A stretch of DNA of 64,000 nucleotides from Terriglobia bacterium. GTDB taxonomy: Bacteria; Acidobacteriota; Terriglobia; Terriglobales; Acidobacteriaceae. Below the pieces are notes generated by a model that was not told where the DNA came from, made no database searches, and saw only the letters and a list, made by a program, of their open reading frames with translations. The stretch covers positions 142,750 to 206,749 of the forward strand of contig JAIQGL010000010.1 of the NCBI GenBank assembly GCA_020072585.1, read 5' to 3'. Each line of letters starts with the position of its first letter. Positions within the stretch are counted from its first letter, which is position 1. Shown piece by piece: positions 26,026 to 35,324 of this stretch. Position numbers and translations under genes: made by a program.

Positions 26026-26297
26026 AGGCGGGGCTCCATTTCCAGGAAAGGATCGCTCGAGGAGAGCATTTCAGGGCGGAATATACCACAGGCGCCCCCG
26101 CCCTCCTACGTGCTCAAGGTACAGGGACTCCACCCGCACCGCGGTACTTGCCTCGGCGGGCCTTTGGCCCGTTTTTTCCTGCCCGGGCCAATGCGCCATG
26201 CAGCTCTGGTTTGCGCCCCTCTTCACATTTCATGCCTACCAGCCAACCTGAAAGTCCTCCGTTTCATCCGCTGATAAATTGCATCTAAGGATTAAGT

Positions 26298-26966
26298 ATG
26301 GTTCCTAAAAGTCCCTCTAATCATCGCACTCGTATCGTCATTGCCGACGATCACACGGTCCTGCGTGAGTCGCTGGCAGCTTTGCTTTCTACTCAATCAG
26401 ATTTCATTGTCGAAGGCCGCGCCGCCAACGGACAAGAGGCGCTTGCGATTGTGCATGAGCACCCGCCGGACGTCCTTCTGCTGGACCTGTTTATGCCCGA
26501 AGGCGACGGTTTTGAAGTTCTGCGTACCCTGGACCGGGCCGGCAGCCGCGTGGCCGCTGTTGTTCTTACCGGATCAGACAACGAGCTGGACTATGCGCAG
26601 GTGGTCAAATTGGGTGCTCGCGGCCTGGTGCTCAAGAGCGATGGCCCCGAGAAACTTTTTGCCGCCATCCGCACTGTTGCCAACGGCGAGCTCGCGTTCT
26701 CTGATGAACTTGCGCAACAGGTTCTCTCCACCATGACCGCGGAGTCAAAAAATTCCGCCAACACCATGGGGCGTCTTTCTACCCGGGAGCGCCAGATCGC
26801 CTACCATGTGGCCCGTGGCATGAAGAACAAAGACATTGGACTGGCCCTCACGATCAGCGAAAACACAGTCAAACGTCACCTACAGAGTATTTTCACCAAA
26901 ACCGGCGCACGCGACCGGCTGGAGTTGGCGGTGCTGGCGCTGAGCGAGGCGAGCAAGGCGGCTTAA
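26298..26966 (+). CDS. NarL/FixJ-type response regulator
   Basis: 222 residues: a receiver domain (about 12-125) with the full phosphorylation set (Asp17/Asp18, phosphoacceptor Asp63 in LLLDLFMP, Thr91, Lys113) and a LuxR-type HTH (about 155-215, LSTRERQIAYHVARGMKNKD and ENTVKRHLQSIFTKTG). It is an orphan; no histidine kinase is adjacent. The HTH is closely related in layout to the degenerate regulator at 57333. Confidence 0.95.
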   Translation: MVPKSPSNHRTRIVIADDHTVLRESLAALLSTQSDFIVEGRAANGQEALAIVHEHPPDVLLLDLFMPEGDGFEVLRTLDRAGSRVAAVVLTGSDNELDYAQVVKLGARGLVLKSDGPEKLFAAIRTVANGELAFSDELAQQVLSTMTAESKNSANTMGRLSTRERQIAYHVARGMKNKDIGLALTISENTVKRHLQSIFTKTGARDRLELAVLALSEASKAA

Positions 26967-26974
26967 AGAGCAGT

Positions 26975-27131
26975 CAGCACTCAGCCGTCAGCATTCAGCC
27001 AAAGCGTACGAACGCCGCCGCAGATTTCCGTTTCGCGGATAAACACGAATCACAACCTGGTTATTGATTCGCGGATCGTCCACTTTGGCTAGTTGCCAGT
27101 CGCTAGATGCTTTGGCTGAAAGCTGAGTGCT
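26975..27131. repeat. Inverted repeat pair around a degenerate intergenic repeat
   Basis: GCACTCAGC...TTCAGCCAAAGC at 26977-27004 reappears as its reverse complement at 27110-27131, running into the stop codon of the XRE gene. Between them is TTCGCGGATAAACACGAATC-like sequence, similar to the repeat at 34478. Both arms are the kind of short dispersed element often seen between genes. Confidence 0.5.
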
Positions 27132-27502
27132 TACTTCCCCGCGCCTGCCGCCATTTTTTTCACCATGGCCAGCACCAGCTTGCGGTCGCTGTCATTCAGG
27201 CTGATAGAGTATCGGCGGATCTGGGTAAGAAAGCGCACCTCATCTTCAGTGAGCGGAGGAAGGTTCTTGGCCGAGCCGTTGGAAAAGTGGTCGGCAAAAA
27301 ATTGGCCCAGGGGCAATTCCATGGCGCCTGCAATTTTGGAAAGCGTATCCAGAGACGGAATCGTATGGCCGTTTTCCACGCGGGAAAGGTAGCAGCGCAA
27401 AAGTCCGGTGCGCTTCTCAATGTCGCCTTGTGACATGCCCTTTTGCAGACGATATGTCCTGATTGTTTCGCCGATATTCATGTTGGAGCCAGCTTCTGAC
27501 AT
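27131..27502 (-). CDS. XRE-family transcriptional regulator
   Basis: 123 residues from the ATG at 27502 (a second ATG at 27481 removes seven residues). A frame extending to 27670 lacks family similarity. The Cro/C1-type HTH covers MNIGETIRTYRLQKGMSQGD through LLRCYLSRVENGHTIPSLDT. The C-terminal part (LTEDEVRFLTQIRRYSISL, then DRKLVLAMVKKMA) is a helical extension typical of acidobacterial XRE regulators. Target unknown. Confidence 0.88.
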   Translation of the reverse strand: MSEAGSNMNIGETIRTYRLQKGMSQGDIEKRTGLLRCYLSRVENGHTIPSLDTLSKIAGAMELPLGQFFADHFSNGSAKNLPPLTEDEVRFLTQIRRYSISLNDSDRKLVLAMVKKMAAGAGK

Positions 27503-27827
27503 AAGGTCCACCGGGTTGCTTGGATAGTAATCAGAGCAACAACTTTCTGCAAGCACATTTTTTGTCAGCAATCTTGTTCGCCCCGCGTTTTCAAGCACGT
27601 TCTCCGCAAATTTGCTCGTTATCCTTCCCGGTTTCTTTCTTATATCTACACGGAACTGTATATTTACCATTAGATATAAAACCAGCGCCTTGGAACGCTT
27701 TGTTTACGATTTCATAACTAGCCGGAATCGCGCGGTTCCACCGGAGCATAATGCAGTTCCATCCATACGGTTGACCGACCGGAGTTTCGCAATAAGAAGA
27801 GGCTTCCACAACCAGTTCGCGGTGAAC

Positions 27828-28469
27828 TCATCCCTTAGCTTCCGCCACGGCTTTGTTTTCCATTCTGCCGATGAGCCGGTCATGCCAGCGCGAAAAGAGC
27901 AGCAGCGCAGTCAGCGCGCCGGCAACGGCGGTCGCCATGTCTTCCTGCGTGTCCCATGGATCGCCTTGCGTGCCCAGGAAGGCGTCTGCCGCGGAACCGC
28001 TGGCCACCGCGATGCGCCATTCCAGCAACTCATAAGCGGCGCTCACCGCCAGGCAGATACTCAATACAATGAAAAATAGCCAGCCGCGCCGCAAAACAAT
28101 TCTTTGCCGCAGCAGAACCTCACGCGCCACCAACGCCGGCACAAAGCCCTGGGCAAAATGTCCCACGCGATCATAGTCATTGCGGGCCAGGTGAAAATGG
28201 TCGCGGATCCAATTGAAGAGCGGCACCTCCGCATAGGTGTAATGTCCGCCTACAAAGAGAATGCACGCATGCACAAGAATCAACGTGTAAACGAATGTGG
28301 TGAACTGAAACCGGCGATAGGTAATGGCCAGGGCCGCAAGCACCAGCAATGCGGGAAAGACCTCCAGCGACCAGGTGAAATAGTCGTGCGGATGGGCTGC
28401 GGACCATGCCAGAGCAACCGCGAACCCGCACAGCAGTAATATCAGAGCATGCTTCTGTTCCGGCAGCAT
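27828..28469 (-). CDS. DUF2238 (YjdF-like) membrane protein
   Basis: 213 residues from the ATG at 28469, with GGAG eight bases upstream; a longer frame to 28595 adds a polar segment without similarity. About six transmembrane segments. Family hallmarks are HYTYAEVPLFNW, NDYDRVGHFAQGFVPAL and YELLEWR, with QGDPWDTQEDMATA near the C-terminus. Function of the family is unknown. Confidence 0.85.
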   Translation of the reverse strand: MLPEQKHALILLLCGFAVALAWSAAHPHDYFTWSLEVFPALLVLAALAITYRRFQFTTFVYTLILVHACILFVGGHYTYAEVPLFNWIRDHFHLARNDYDRVGHFAQGFVPALVAREVLLRQRIVLRRGWLFFIVLSICLAVSAAYELLEWRIAVASGSAADAFLGTQGDPWDTQEDMATAVAGALTALLLFSRWHDRLIGRMENKAVAEAKG

Positions 28470-28559
28470 CAGGTAAACTCCAGCATGATTCTCGCCATTT
28501 AATTTTCCAGACTTTGTCTCACATTCTAATTCCCTGGCGGAAAAATCCTCCCCTGAAGC

Positions 28560-28583
28560 AAAAAAGCCTCGCCGGAGCGAGGC
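28560..28583 (-). terminator. Rho-independent terminator of the CHRD gene
   Basis: Stem GCCTCGC / GCGAGGC (28566-28583) with a four-base loop, followed on the minus strand by TTTTTTGC. It lies 20 bases after the CHRD stop codon. Confidence 0.88.
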
Positions 28584-28603
28584 TTTCGCTAACAACAGCG
28601 CAG

Positions 28604-29176
28604 TCAGTCGTGATCGTGACGCCGATCATCTCTGTCACCGTCGCCAACGTGGACTACCCCGCGAATCTCGCCGCCGGGAGACCGTGAGGAGTGGACATTC
28701 GCGTAAGACGCTCCCTCACGGATCGCCTGAATAACCTTATCAAAATCCGTGCCGGGGGTAATGCCTTGACCATTCGGGCCAACGACGTTGGCTGCAGTGA
28801 TTGTGCCGCTCACTGTGCCAGAAGTGGTGTCCGGGCAGGTGGGCACTCCCGGATCGCTAGCAGGAGCTGGAGCGGCCGCGGTTTGGCACAACCACACCAT
28901 AATGCCGCCGGTCTCTTTGGAAAGTCCAAAGTGAATATGCGATTGGGTCACTTGAGCATTCAGATTGCTATAGGTGATTGTGTAACTGAGGGTGGTTCCA
29001 TCGCTGCTGAGAGTAGCGTGGAAGGAACCCGTGGCCTGAGTCGCAACCGGCCCCGGAGTTTCATTAATGCCCCGGAGGGTAGCGTGGAAAGTGTTACGGT
29101 CATCATTATCGGTCGCCGCCATACTGATGGCGCACAGCCCAATGACACAAAGAACCGCTAGCAGCAGTTTTTTCAT
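28604..29176 (-). CDS. Secreted CHRD-domain protein
   Basis: 190 residues with a signal peptide (cleavage near SMA). One CHRD domain: FHATLRGINETPGPVATQA, GSFHATLSSDGTTLSYTITY, SHIHFGLSKETGGIMVWLC, then NVHSSRSPGGEIRG. CHRD domains occur in chordin and in many bacterial secreted proteins of unknown role. The C-terminus is Asp/Arg/His rich (GDGDRDDRRHDHD), which could bind metal. Confidence 0.9.
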   Translation of the reverse strand: MKKLLLAVLCVIGLCAISMAATDNDDRNTFHATLRGINETPGPVATQATGSFHATLSSDGTTLSYTITYSNLNAQVTQSHIHFGLSKETGGIMVWLCQTAAAPAPASDPGVPTCPDTTSGTVSGTITAANVVGPNGQGITPGTDFDKVIQAIREGASYANVHSSRSPGGEIRGVVHVGDGDRDDRRHDHD

Positions 29177-29477
29177 GCAGTTTTCTCCTAGAAGTCGAGA
29201 TTCTTAGTTTGGGTGGGACCCACAGACTCGGTCACAAAAATGGGTTTGCGCCATCAATGAGCAACTGCTGTCAGTGCAACTCTTGTTCCAATACGGGCGA
29301 ATACTCAATGCTTTGCTGGTCCGATTTTTTTGAAAAAAGCTTTCTTATTGATAAGAAAAAGCTTAGGCGTAGAAAAAGGCAGACTTGTCTTTCGCAAAAA
29401 AATACATAGCAAAATCTTTCATCATTCAAAAAATACACATTTCCATTGAAAAATATAAAAATATGTAGGGTGGGCCC
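29177..29477. other. AT-rich intergenic region
   Basis: 301 bases upstream of the CHRD gene and downstream of fabG (same strand). Strongly AT-rich in 29330-29465, in contrast to the flanking genes. No gene or clear terminator; a promoter for the CHRD gene is expected near 29200. Confidence 0.4.
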
Positions 29478-30224
29478 TCATCCCATCAGCATTCCGCCAT
29501 TCACTTTGAGCACATGCCCGGTGATGTAGGCTGCCTCTTCTGAGGCCAGAAATCGCACAGCGTACGCTACTTCCATGTCTGTTCCGGGGCGGCCCAGGGG
29601 AATCGCTTCATTCACCTTGGCTTTCAATTCAGCGGCGAGTCCCTCCGTCATGGCGGTATCAATGTATCCGGGAGCCACGGCGTTCACCGTGATGCTCCGC
29701 GACGCTACCTCGCGCGCCATCGCCATGGTAAAACCAATCAACCCGGCTTTCGAAGCGGAGTAATTCGCCTGCCCCGCCTGGCCCATCTGTCCAAAGATGC
29801 TGGTGATATTGATGATTCTTCCCCATCGCGGCCTCAGCATGGAACCAATGACGGCTTGCGTGGTGTAAAACGCGCCACTCAGGTTGGTCTGGATCACAGT
29901 GTCCCATTCTTCCTTTTTCATCCGCATCAGAAGCGTGTCACGGGTGACACCGGCGTTGTTGACCAGGATTTCTATCTTTCCAAAACGTTGCAACACGGCC
30001 TTTACGGCGTTCTTAACTTCATCTTCTTTGCTCACGTCCATGGGAAACGTGGCCGCCTGCCCGCCTCTGCTTTCAATCTCTTTGGCTACCTCTTCCAGCT
30101 TTTTTACATTACGCGCTGCCAGCGCAATGGATGCGCCGCCTTCTGCCAGTGCCAGCGCGCATGCGCGGCCAATCCCCTGGGATGCTCCCGTAATCAGCGC
30201 AACACGCCCTGTAACTCCCGGCAT
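29478..30224 (-). CDS. fabG: 3-oxoacyl-[acyl-carrier-protein] reductase
   Basis: 248 residues of the classical short-chain dehydrogenase fold. The NADP(H) glycine motif TGASQGIG (12-19), NNAG (89-92) and the Ser142-Tyr155-Lys159 triad with YSASK are present, as is the C-terminal ITGHVLKVNGGMLM. This matches FabG, which reduces beta-ketoacyl-ACP in fatty acid elongation. Other SDRs look similar, so substrate identity is inferred. GGAG precedes the ATG. It is not next to other fab genes. Confidence 0.9.
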   Translation of the reverse strand: MPGVTGRVALITGASQGIGRACALALAEGGASIALAARNVKKLEEVAKEIESRGGQAATFPMDVSKEDEVKNAVKAVLQRFGKIEILVNNAGVTRDTLLMRMKKEEWDTVIQTNLSGAFYTTQAVIGSMLRPRWGRIINITSIFGQMGQAGQANYSASKAGLIGFTMAMAREVASRSITVNAVAPGYIDTAMTEGLAAELKAKVNEAIPLGRPGTDMEVAYAVRFLASEEAAYITGHVLKVNGGMLMG

Positions 30225-30296
30225 TGAGTTTGCTCTCCTTAAAAAGTTAACTGCGAATTATACCCAATGCAGGCAAGGGGCAAGCCAATGCGCCCC

Positions 30297-31490
30297 TCAC
30301 ATGGCCGTGCTTCTTCGTTCCGTCAGCGCAGGCTCGTTCACCGCTTCGTCACGGAAGGCGAGTTTCATGATAGGAGGCGCCACCAGCGTTGTAATGCCCG
30401 TCATAAAGATGACCAGCGCATAGGCCGATTCAGAAACAATGTTCATCTGTAGCCCAACCAGGGCCACAATCAACCCCACCTCGCCGCGCGGAACCATGCC
30501 AATCCCGACCTTGAGCGCCGTTCTCCAGCCGGAGTGCAGCACGGGCAGACCGCAGCCCACCAGCTTGGAAACGATCGCCAGCAGCGAAATCACAATCGCT
30601 GAAACCAGCAGCTTGCTGTCAAAGACTCCCATATTCATGCGCGCGCCCATACTGAAAAAGAAAAAAGGCGCCAGGAATTCATTGATGGAGAAGACGCGCG
30701 AACGCAGGTTCCATCGCGGTGAGTACTCGGCAAACGCCAGCCCGGCAAAAAATGCGCCGATAATAGCGGCCATGCCGATCTTCACCGCGGCGTAAGACAG
30801 TCCCAGGCAAATGGCCATGGCAATAATGAGCGGCGCATCCTGCGTGGACATCCGCTCCATCCCCGGCTCCATGCGTTTTACCACGCGTGGCGCGTAAAAC
30901 ATCATGATCAACGCAAAACCGATGGCCTCAATTGCGGTGATCAGTAGCTGGGCCCACTCCAGTCCCGTGGAAGAAACCAGGCCTACCACCACGGCCAGCA
31001 CGATCATGCCCAGCACATCGTCAAAAACCGCTGCCCCCAGAATGATCCTGGCTGAAACCGTTTGCAGCAGATTCATGTCCCCCAATACACGTGCCGTGAT
31101 GCCGACACTGGTAGCAACCATGGCGGCTGCCACAAACACGGCTTCATGCGTGGGATGATGACGCAGCAACATGTAAGTGACTCCAAACAGAAAGGGCGCC
31201 GCGATCCCGGCCAGAGCCACGTACAGAGAAGTCCGGCCCACACTGATCAGGTCTTTGGGCTGCGTCTCCAGACCAACGGTAAACAGCAGGAATATCGCTC
31301 CAATGCCCGCGATCGCATAGATGGCGTCCGTGGGGACCACCAGGCGGGCGCCGTACGGTCCCAGGAGCACTCCGGCAAGAATCTCACCCAGTACTGCCGG
31401 CAGGCGCATCCTCTCAAAGGCTTCGCCAAAGAGTTTGGCCCACACGAAGATGAAAAATAGCTGAAAGAGAAATGGATCAGCAGTATGCAT
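30297..31490 (-). CDS. CPA2-family cation:proton antiporter (KefB/NapA-like)
   Basis: 397 residues, about 12 transmembrane helices. Family signatures are RLPAVLGEILAGVLLGP near residue 30, AGIGAIFLLFTVGLET, and the ion-binding helix ATSVGITARVLGD with ILGAAVFDDVLGMIVLA, which holds the paired Asp residues of electrogenic antiporters. No RCK/TrkA domain is attached, so regulation by NAD or glutathione is unlikely. It lies downstream of nothing obvious and is transcribed toward fabG. Confidence 0.9.
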   Translation of the reverse strand: MHTADPFLFQLFFIFVWAKLFGEAFERMRLPAVLGEILAGVLLGPYGARLVVPTDAIYAIAGIGAIFLLFTVGLETQPKDLISVGRTSLYVALAGIAAPFLFGVTYMLLRHHPTHEAVFVAAAMVATSVGITARVLGDMNLLQTVSARIILGAAVFDDVLGMIVLAVVVGLVSSTGLEWAQLLITAIEAIGFALIMMFYAPRVVKRMEPGMERMSTQDAPLIIAMAICLGLSYAAVKIGMAAIIGAFFAGLAFAEYSPRWNLRSRVFSINEFLAPFFFFSMGARMNMGVFDSKLLVSAIVISLLAIVSKLVGCGLPVLHSGWRTALKVGIGMVPRGEVGLIVALVGLQMNIVSESAYALVIFMTGITTLVAPPIMKLAFRDEAVNEPALTERRSTAM

Positions 31491-31738
31491 GGAACATGAA
31501 TTTTGATTGCAGAGCCCGGCGAAACTTTAATTGTATAGATGCTGGAATACCAGCAAAAACCAGAGTTGCTGAATTTTAAAACCCATAGAAAACACGTGCG
31601 CGGCAGGGGCGCGTTTGTGTATCCAATCGTCACGCAATGCATCTTTATAACGCACCGGACAAAAGCGGCCAGCCAGCTCTCGATTTTTCCCACAGCAACC
31701 CTGCCTTTTGTCATCCTATGTAAAGAGAACAAAATCGC

Positions 31739-32137
31739 ATGCAGCTAGCTCAATTCATCAGTAAAACCGCCATGAAAACAGCCGCAGGAAAGCTTTGGAC
31801 CCTGCCGCTTATGGATGCGGCCATCGGCGGAGTTCTTTGCGGCATTGCCGCTGTTGGCGCCAGCGCAGCGGCCGGTGGGCATACGTGGAAAAACCTCGTA
31901 CCCCTGATTTTCACTTCGATCCTGCTGGTCATCGCGGCATTGTTCGGGGCACGGGCGGGAATTTTTGGCACCATCCTTGCGGGACTGGTATTTGCTGAAT
32001 TCCTGTTTTCTCCAACGGGAAGCGTCAGCGTGGCCAATGAATCGGCACGTTCCAACCTGGGCTGGATGTTGCTGATAGGGATCGGGTTTTCATTCCTGTT
32101 TGCACCTCCAGGGCCCGGATTTCGCCGCCCCGAATAG
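31739..32137 (+). CDS. Small membrane protein (DUF4118-like)
   Basis: 132 residues with four hydrophobic stretches; a second ATG at 31772 is possible. The pattern FTSILLVIAALFGARAGIFG followed by TILAGLVFAEFLFSPTGS resembles the DUF4118 four-helix domain usually fused to KdpD-like kinases. Here it stands alone, with no kinase domain. Function unknown. Confidence 0.65.
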   Translation: MQLAQFISKTAMKTAAGKLWTLPLMDAAIGGVLCGIAAVGASAAAGGHTWKNLVPLIFTSILLVIAALFGARAGIFGTILAGLVFAEFLFSPTGSVSVANESARSNLGWMLLIGIGFSFLFAPPGPGFRRPE

Positions 32138-32233
32138 ACGGCAGGCACACAACAACGCCCACCAGCCAAGCATCCTACAAAGAATCAGGAACACTCAATC
32201 GGGGTCACTGCCCGATGACTGAAGGGAATCTTC

Positions 32234-32944
32234 ATGGCTACGGCACCTCAGTTGCCCACAACCCGGCCGCTTTGGGCGCGCTCGCCTTTTTATTTCAACT
32301 CCACCGCTCACCTGCTGAGAATCGGGCGGGGGAAGGCAAATAATCTTCAGGAACTGCTGGAAGCCCTGCGCCTCTGCCCAGATTCGTCCATTTTTCGGCA
32401 TACGTTCCAGACCCTGGAAGAGCACCACTTTATCAAAGAGGGTTTTTCCAACGACTTTTCTCACTGGGCTTTTGCCGCGTGCAATGAAGTCGAGCTGGCC
32501 GAGCGGCTCGCAATCATCGATGTGCGCGAATTCACCTCGATTGCCACGCTGCGGGACCGCCTGGTCCTCATCATTGAGGAATACCTGCAGAAGAATCCCC
32601 GGGCAGCCACACGCACCGCAATGGAGCCTTTTTACCTGATGGACTCTGACCTGGTGGTTGTGCCCACGCCGTACGTCGCGCGCAACCTTGAGGAGTTTGC
32701 CGACGGGCTTCACAAAATTAGTATCCACTCGATCTATTACCACTTTATTGATGCCCGGCTCCGCTTGAAGCTCAACAACAATGATTTTTCCATCTGGCTG
32801 GAGAAGGAACTGGATTTAGCGCAGGCCGCTGATCGGATCAATCGCATTGATATTTACACCTCCACGCTGGAAGGCGTGCGACAAAACATTTTGAAAATTA
32901 TTGAAATCGAATTGGCCACGCCTGATTCGGCTGGGCCTGACTAA
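32234..32944 (+). CDS. DUF5752 family protein
   Basis: 236 residues, cytoplasmic, helical. Features include an N-terminal RSPFYFNSTAHLLRIGRGKA, LPDSSIFRHTF-like and HFIKEGFSNDFSHWA, and a C-terminal RINRIDIYTSTLEGVRQNIL. I recognise it as DUF5752, which is repeatedly found immediately upstream of TreT-like glycosyltransferases. The stop is 28 bases before the TreT start, so the two are very likely one operon. Function is unproven; a role in regulating or assisting trehalose synthesis is inference. Confidence 0.8.
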   Translation: MATAPQLPTTRPLWARSPFYFNSTAHLLRIGRGKANNLQELLEALRLCPDSSIFRHTFQTLEEHHFIKEGFSNDFSHWAFAACNEVELAERLAIIDVREFTSIATLRDRLVLIIEEYLQKNPRAATRTAMEPFYLMDSDLVVVPTPYVARNLEEFADGLHKISIHSIYYHFIDARLRLKLNNNDFSIWLEKELDLAQAADRINRIDIYTSTLEGVRQNILKIIEIELATPDSAGPD

Positions 32945-32972
32945 ATGAGCAGCGGATGGTGGAGTGCAGTCA

Positions 32973-34451
32973 ATGAAAGATAAAAACCCGGATCGGAAAA
33001 CGGCCGTGGAAGAAAAAAACGCAGAGAAAAATTCCAAAGCCCGCGATCCGAAGCAGCAGCAGGAACCAGCAACTCCCGCGGGACAGGCGGCGCCGCAGGA
33101 GCTTGCCGTTCCCGCAGCTCCTTCTGGTACACGTGAACGCCGGTTCCGTCAGACAGATCTGCCCGCCCGCGTTATTGAACGGCGCAAGCATCCGCGTATC
33201 AGCATGGAGCAGCCATTACCTCCAGCACCGCCGTGCCTGGATGACTATGTATCCATCATTGGCCAGCCGGAGCTGGATGAGATTCGTTTTCTTGCCCGCC
33301 GCCTTCGCGGCAAAACGGTCAAGATGGTGAACTCCACCGCAGTAGGCGGAGGCGTGGCCGAGATCCTGAACCGGTTGATTCCGCTGATGAATGAACTGGA
33401 AGTCCCCACCCGCTGGGACGTAATCACCGGCGGCAATGATTTTTATGAGGTCACAAAAGGATTTCACAATGCGCTGCACGGCGGCGAGTACAACCTGACG
33501 CAGCAGATCAAGGACATCTTCATGTCCTACAGCGAACAAACGCGCCAGCGCATGGAATTTACTGAAGACCTTTTCATTATTCACGACCCCCAGCCGGTCG
33601 GGCTTGTCCATTCCAAATCACAAGAACGCGGCAAATGGATCTGGCGCTGCCATATGGATCTCTCCAACGCGCACCAGGGAGTGTGGGATTTTCTAAAGCC
33701 GATGATCGAGCAGTACGATGCCGCCGTTTTTTCCGCGCCGGCGTTTGCCTGCCAGCTCCCCATCCCGCAATATCTTTTCTATCCTTCCATCGATCCGCTT
33801 TCAGAAAAGAACAGAGAACTTCCAGAGGAATACATCAACAAGGTTTGTGACGACTTCGGCATTGACCGGTCGCGTCCCGTGATTACGCAGATCTCCCGCT
33901 TTGACCGCCTCAAGGATCCGGTGGGCGTGATTGAGGCTTACAAGCTGGTCAAAAAATATGTGGACTGCCAGTTGGTGCTCGCAGGCGGCGGCGCCACAGA
34001 TGATCCTGAAGGGGCCGTGGTGTTGCAGGAAGTCATTGAGGCCGCGGGTGACGACCCTGACGTGATCATTCTGAATCTGCCGCCATGGTCTGCGCTGGAA
34101 ATCAATGCGCTACAGCGCGCTTCCACCGTAATCGTGCAGAAGTCTCTCAAAGAGGGCTTTGGTCTTACCGTGACGGAAGGTCTATGGAAAGAAAAGCCCG
34201 TGGTCGCGGGCGCCGTGGGCGGTATCCCTATGCAGATCATTCACAAACTTACCGGCGTGCTGGTGCATTCGGTGGAGGGTTGCGCGTACCAGATCCGCTA
34301 TCTGCTTACGCATCCGGAGTTCGCCACACAACTGGGCAAAAACGGCAAGGAGCACGCCAAGGAAAATTTTCTGATCACCGTAAACTTGAAGCGCTGGCTG
34401 GTCTTGTTCCAGATTCTGCTGGGGATGGCCAAGCCGAACGCCACGATTTGA
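32973..34451 (+). CDS. treT: Trehalose synthase TreT-like GT4 glycosyltransferase
   Basis: 492 residues from the ATG at 32973, with GGAG nine bases upstream (an in-frame GTG at 32964 is possible). The first 90 residues are charged, low-complexity and not part of the enzyme. The catalytic part begins LDDYVSIIGQPELDEIRFLA, then VNSTAVGGGVAEIL, WDVITGGNDFYEVTKGFHNA and HDPQPVGLV. The GT-B C-terminal half has ISRFDRLKDPVGVIEAY, LVLAGGGATDDPEG and the donor-site KEGFGLTVTEG. TreT makes trehalose from glucose and NDP-glucose. Trehalose is a likely desiccation or osmotic protectant in soil. Confidence 0.9.
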   Translation: MKDKNPDRKTAVEEKNAEKNSKARDPKQQQEPATPAGQAAPQELAVPAAPSGTRERRFRQTDLPARVIERRKHPRISMEQPLPPAPPCLDDYVSIIGQPELDEIRFLARRLRGKTVKMVNSTAVGGGVAEILNRLIPLMNELEVPTRWDVITGGNDFYEVTKGFHNALHGGEYNLTQQIKDIFMSYSEQTRQRMEFTEDLFIIHDPQPVGLVHSKSQERGKWIWRCHMDLSNAHQGVWDFLKPMIEQYDAAVFSAPAFACQLPIPQYLFYPSIDPLSEKNRELPEEYINKVCDDFGIDRSRPVITQISRFDRLKDPVGVIEAYKLVKKYVDCQLVLAGGGATDDPEGAVVLQEVIEAAGDDPDVIILNLPPWSALEINALQRASTVIVQKSLKEGFGLTVTEGLWKEKPVVAGAVGGIPMQIIHKLTGVLVHSVEGCAYQIRYLLTHPEFATQLGKNGKEHAKENFLITVNLKRWLVLFQILLGMAKPNATI

Positions 34452-34477
34452 GATCAAAAGCTGTTTTGGATCCATGC

Positions 34478-34557
34478 TGATTCGCGTTTTTCGCGTTGAT
34501 TCGCGGTTAAATCGTTCTCGATTTGCGTTCATCTGCGCAGATTTGCGGCAAAAGTCG
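34478..34557. repeat. Degenerate intergenic repeat of CGCGATTCGCGTT / TCTGCGCAGATTTGCGG type
   Basis: Overlapping units such as GATTCGCGTTTTTCGCGTTGATTCGCGG and TTCATCTGCGCAGATTTGCGGC (each quoted in part) fill the space after treT. Similar sequence occurs at 63672-63714 and between 27026 and 27076, so it is a dispersed element, not a gene. Confidence 0.5.
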
Positions 34558-35295
34558 TCAGATCTTCTCCGGCCACCATACAAGCACTTCGATTTTCCTG
34601 GAAAAATGCAGTACCGGCTTCAAGTCAGGCAGTTCAATCCCTGCTGCCTGCGCCATGGTATTCACGCCAAATTCCGCCTCTGCATCCTGCAACTGCCATG
34701 GCGCGTGATGGATGTAGGCCCGCAGCACGTGGCCACGATCAACGGTATAGAGGCAATAGCGCTCAGTGAGAAAATATTCCAGCGATCCTTTTTCCCGTAC
34801 TCGCGGCGCTGAAACCGGCCAATAGCGCGCTTGAAAGTTTGCTGGCCTTGGCATCTCCAGGCGGCTGCTGGTGTATTCAAACGATTCCCCGGAAGACCGG
34901 ACCAGCATGGCCGCGTGGAAATACGGTAGCTTGTAGGCTGCGCGTGCGCCCAGCACCGCGGGGAGGCTGCCCGCATCCAGGCTAAAAAAATAAACTCCCG
35001 GTACGCCTTTGTAGCGAACATACGTCCTGACGTTCAGCTCGCAAAACTTGTAGAGAAAGGGCAACGGCGGCGCCAGACGGCCGCGGATACCGCTCATCCA
35101 AAACGGCGCTACAGCAACGTAAGCCATTCCATCGCGCAAATCCAATTCCAATTCTTTCGGAACCAGTGACCGGAGCTTTTCCGGCGCAAGCGGCCAATGG
35201 GCAAACAGCAAATCATGCCAGTTCTGTTTCATGATCCACTGAGCGCTGGGCATGGGGATGGGGCGGTGTGCGGTTTCAAGCAGCAGTGGATGCAT
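34558..35295 (-). CDS. DUF2071 (YqjF-like) protein
   Basis: 245 residues. Family features are WHDLLFAHWPLAPEKLRSLV near the N-terminus, VAVAPFWMSGIRGRLAPPLP, ELNVRTYVRYKGVPGVYFFS and the C-terminal PWQLQDAEAEF with a LPDLKPVLHFSRKIEVLVW strand. YqjF-type proteins are related in fold to acetoacetate decarboxylase; their substrate is unknown. It is divergent from the DUF488 gene, with only 29 bases between. Confidence 0.88.
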   Translation of the reverse strand: MHPLLLETAHRPIPMPSAQWIMKQNWHDLLFAHWPLAPEKLRSLVPKELELDLRDGMAYVAVAPFWMSGIRGRLAPPLPFLYKFCELNVRTYVRYKGVPGVYFFSLDAGSLPAVLGARAAYKLPYFHAAMLVRSSGESFEYTSSRLEMPRPANFQARYWPVSAPRVREKGSLEYFLTERYCLYTVDRGHVLRAYIHHAPWQLQDAEAEFGVNTMAQAAGIELPDLKPVLHFSRKIEVLVWWPEKI

Positions 35296-35324
35296 GGTTC
35301 AGCAATTGTAAATAGAATCGCTTT

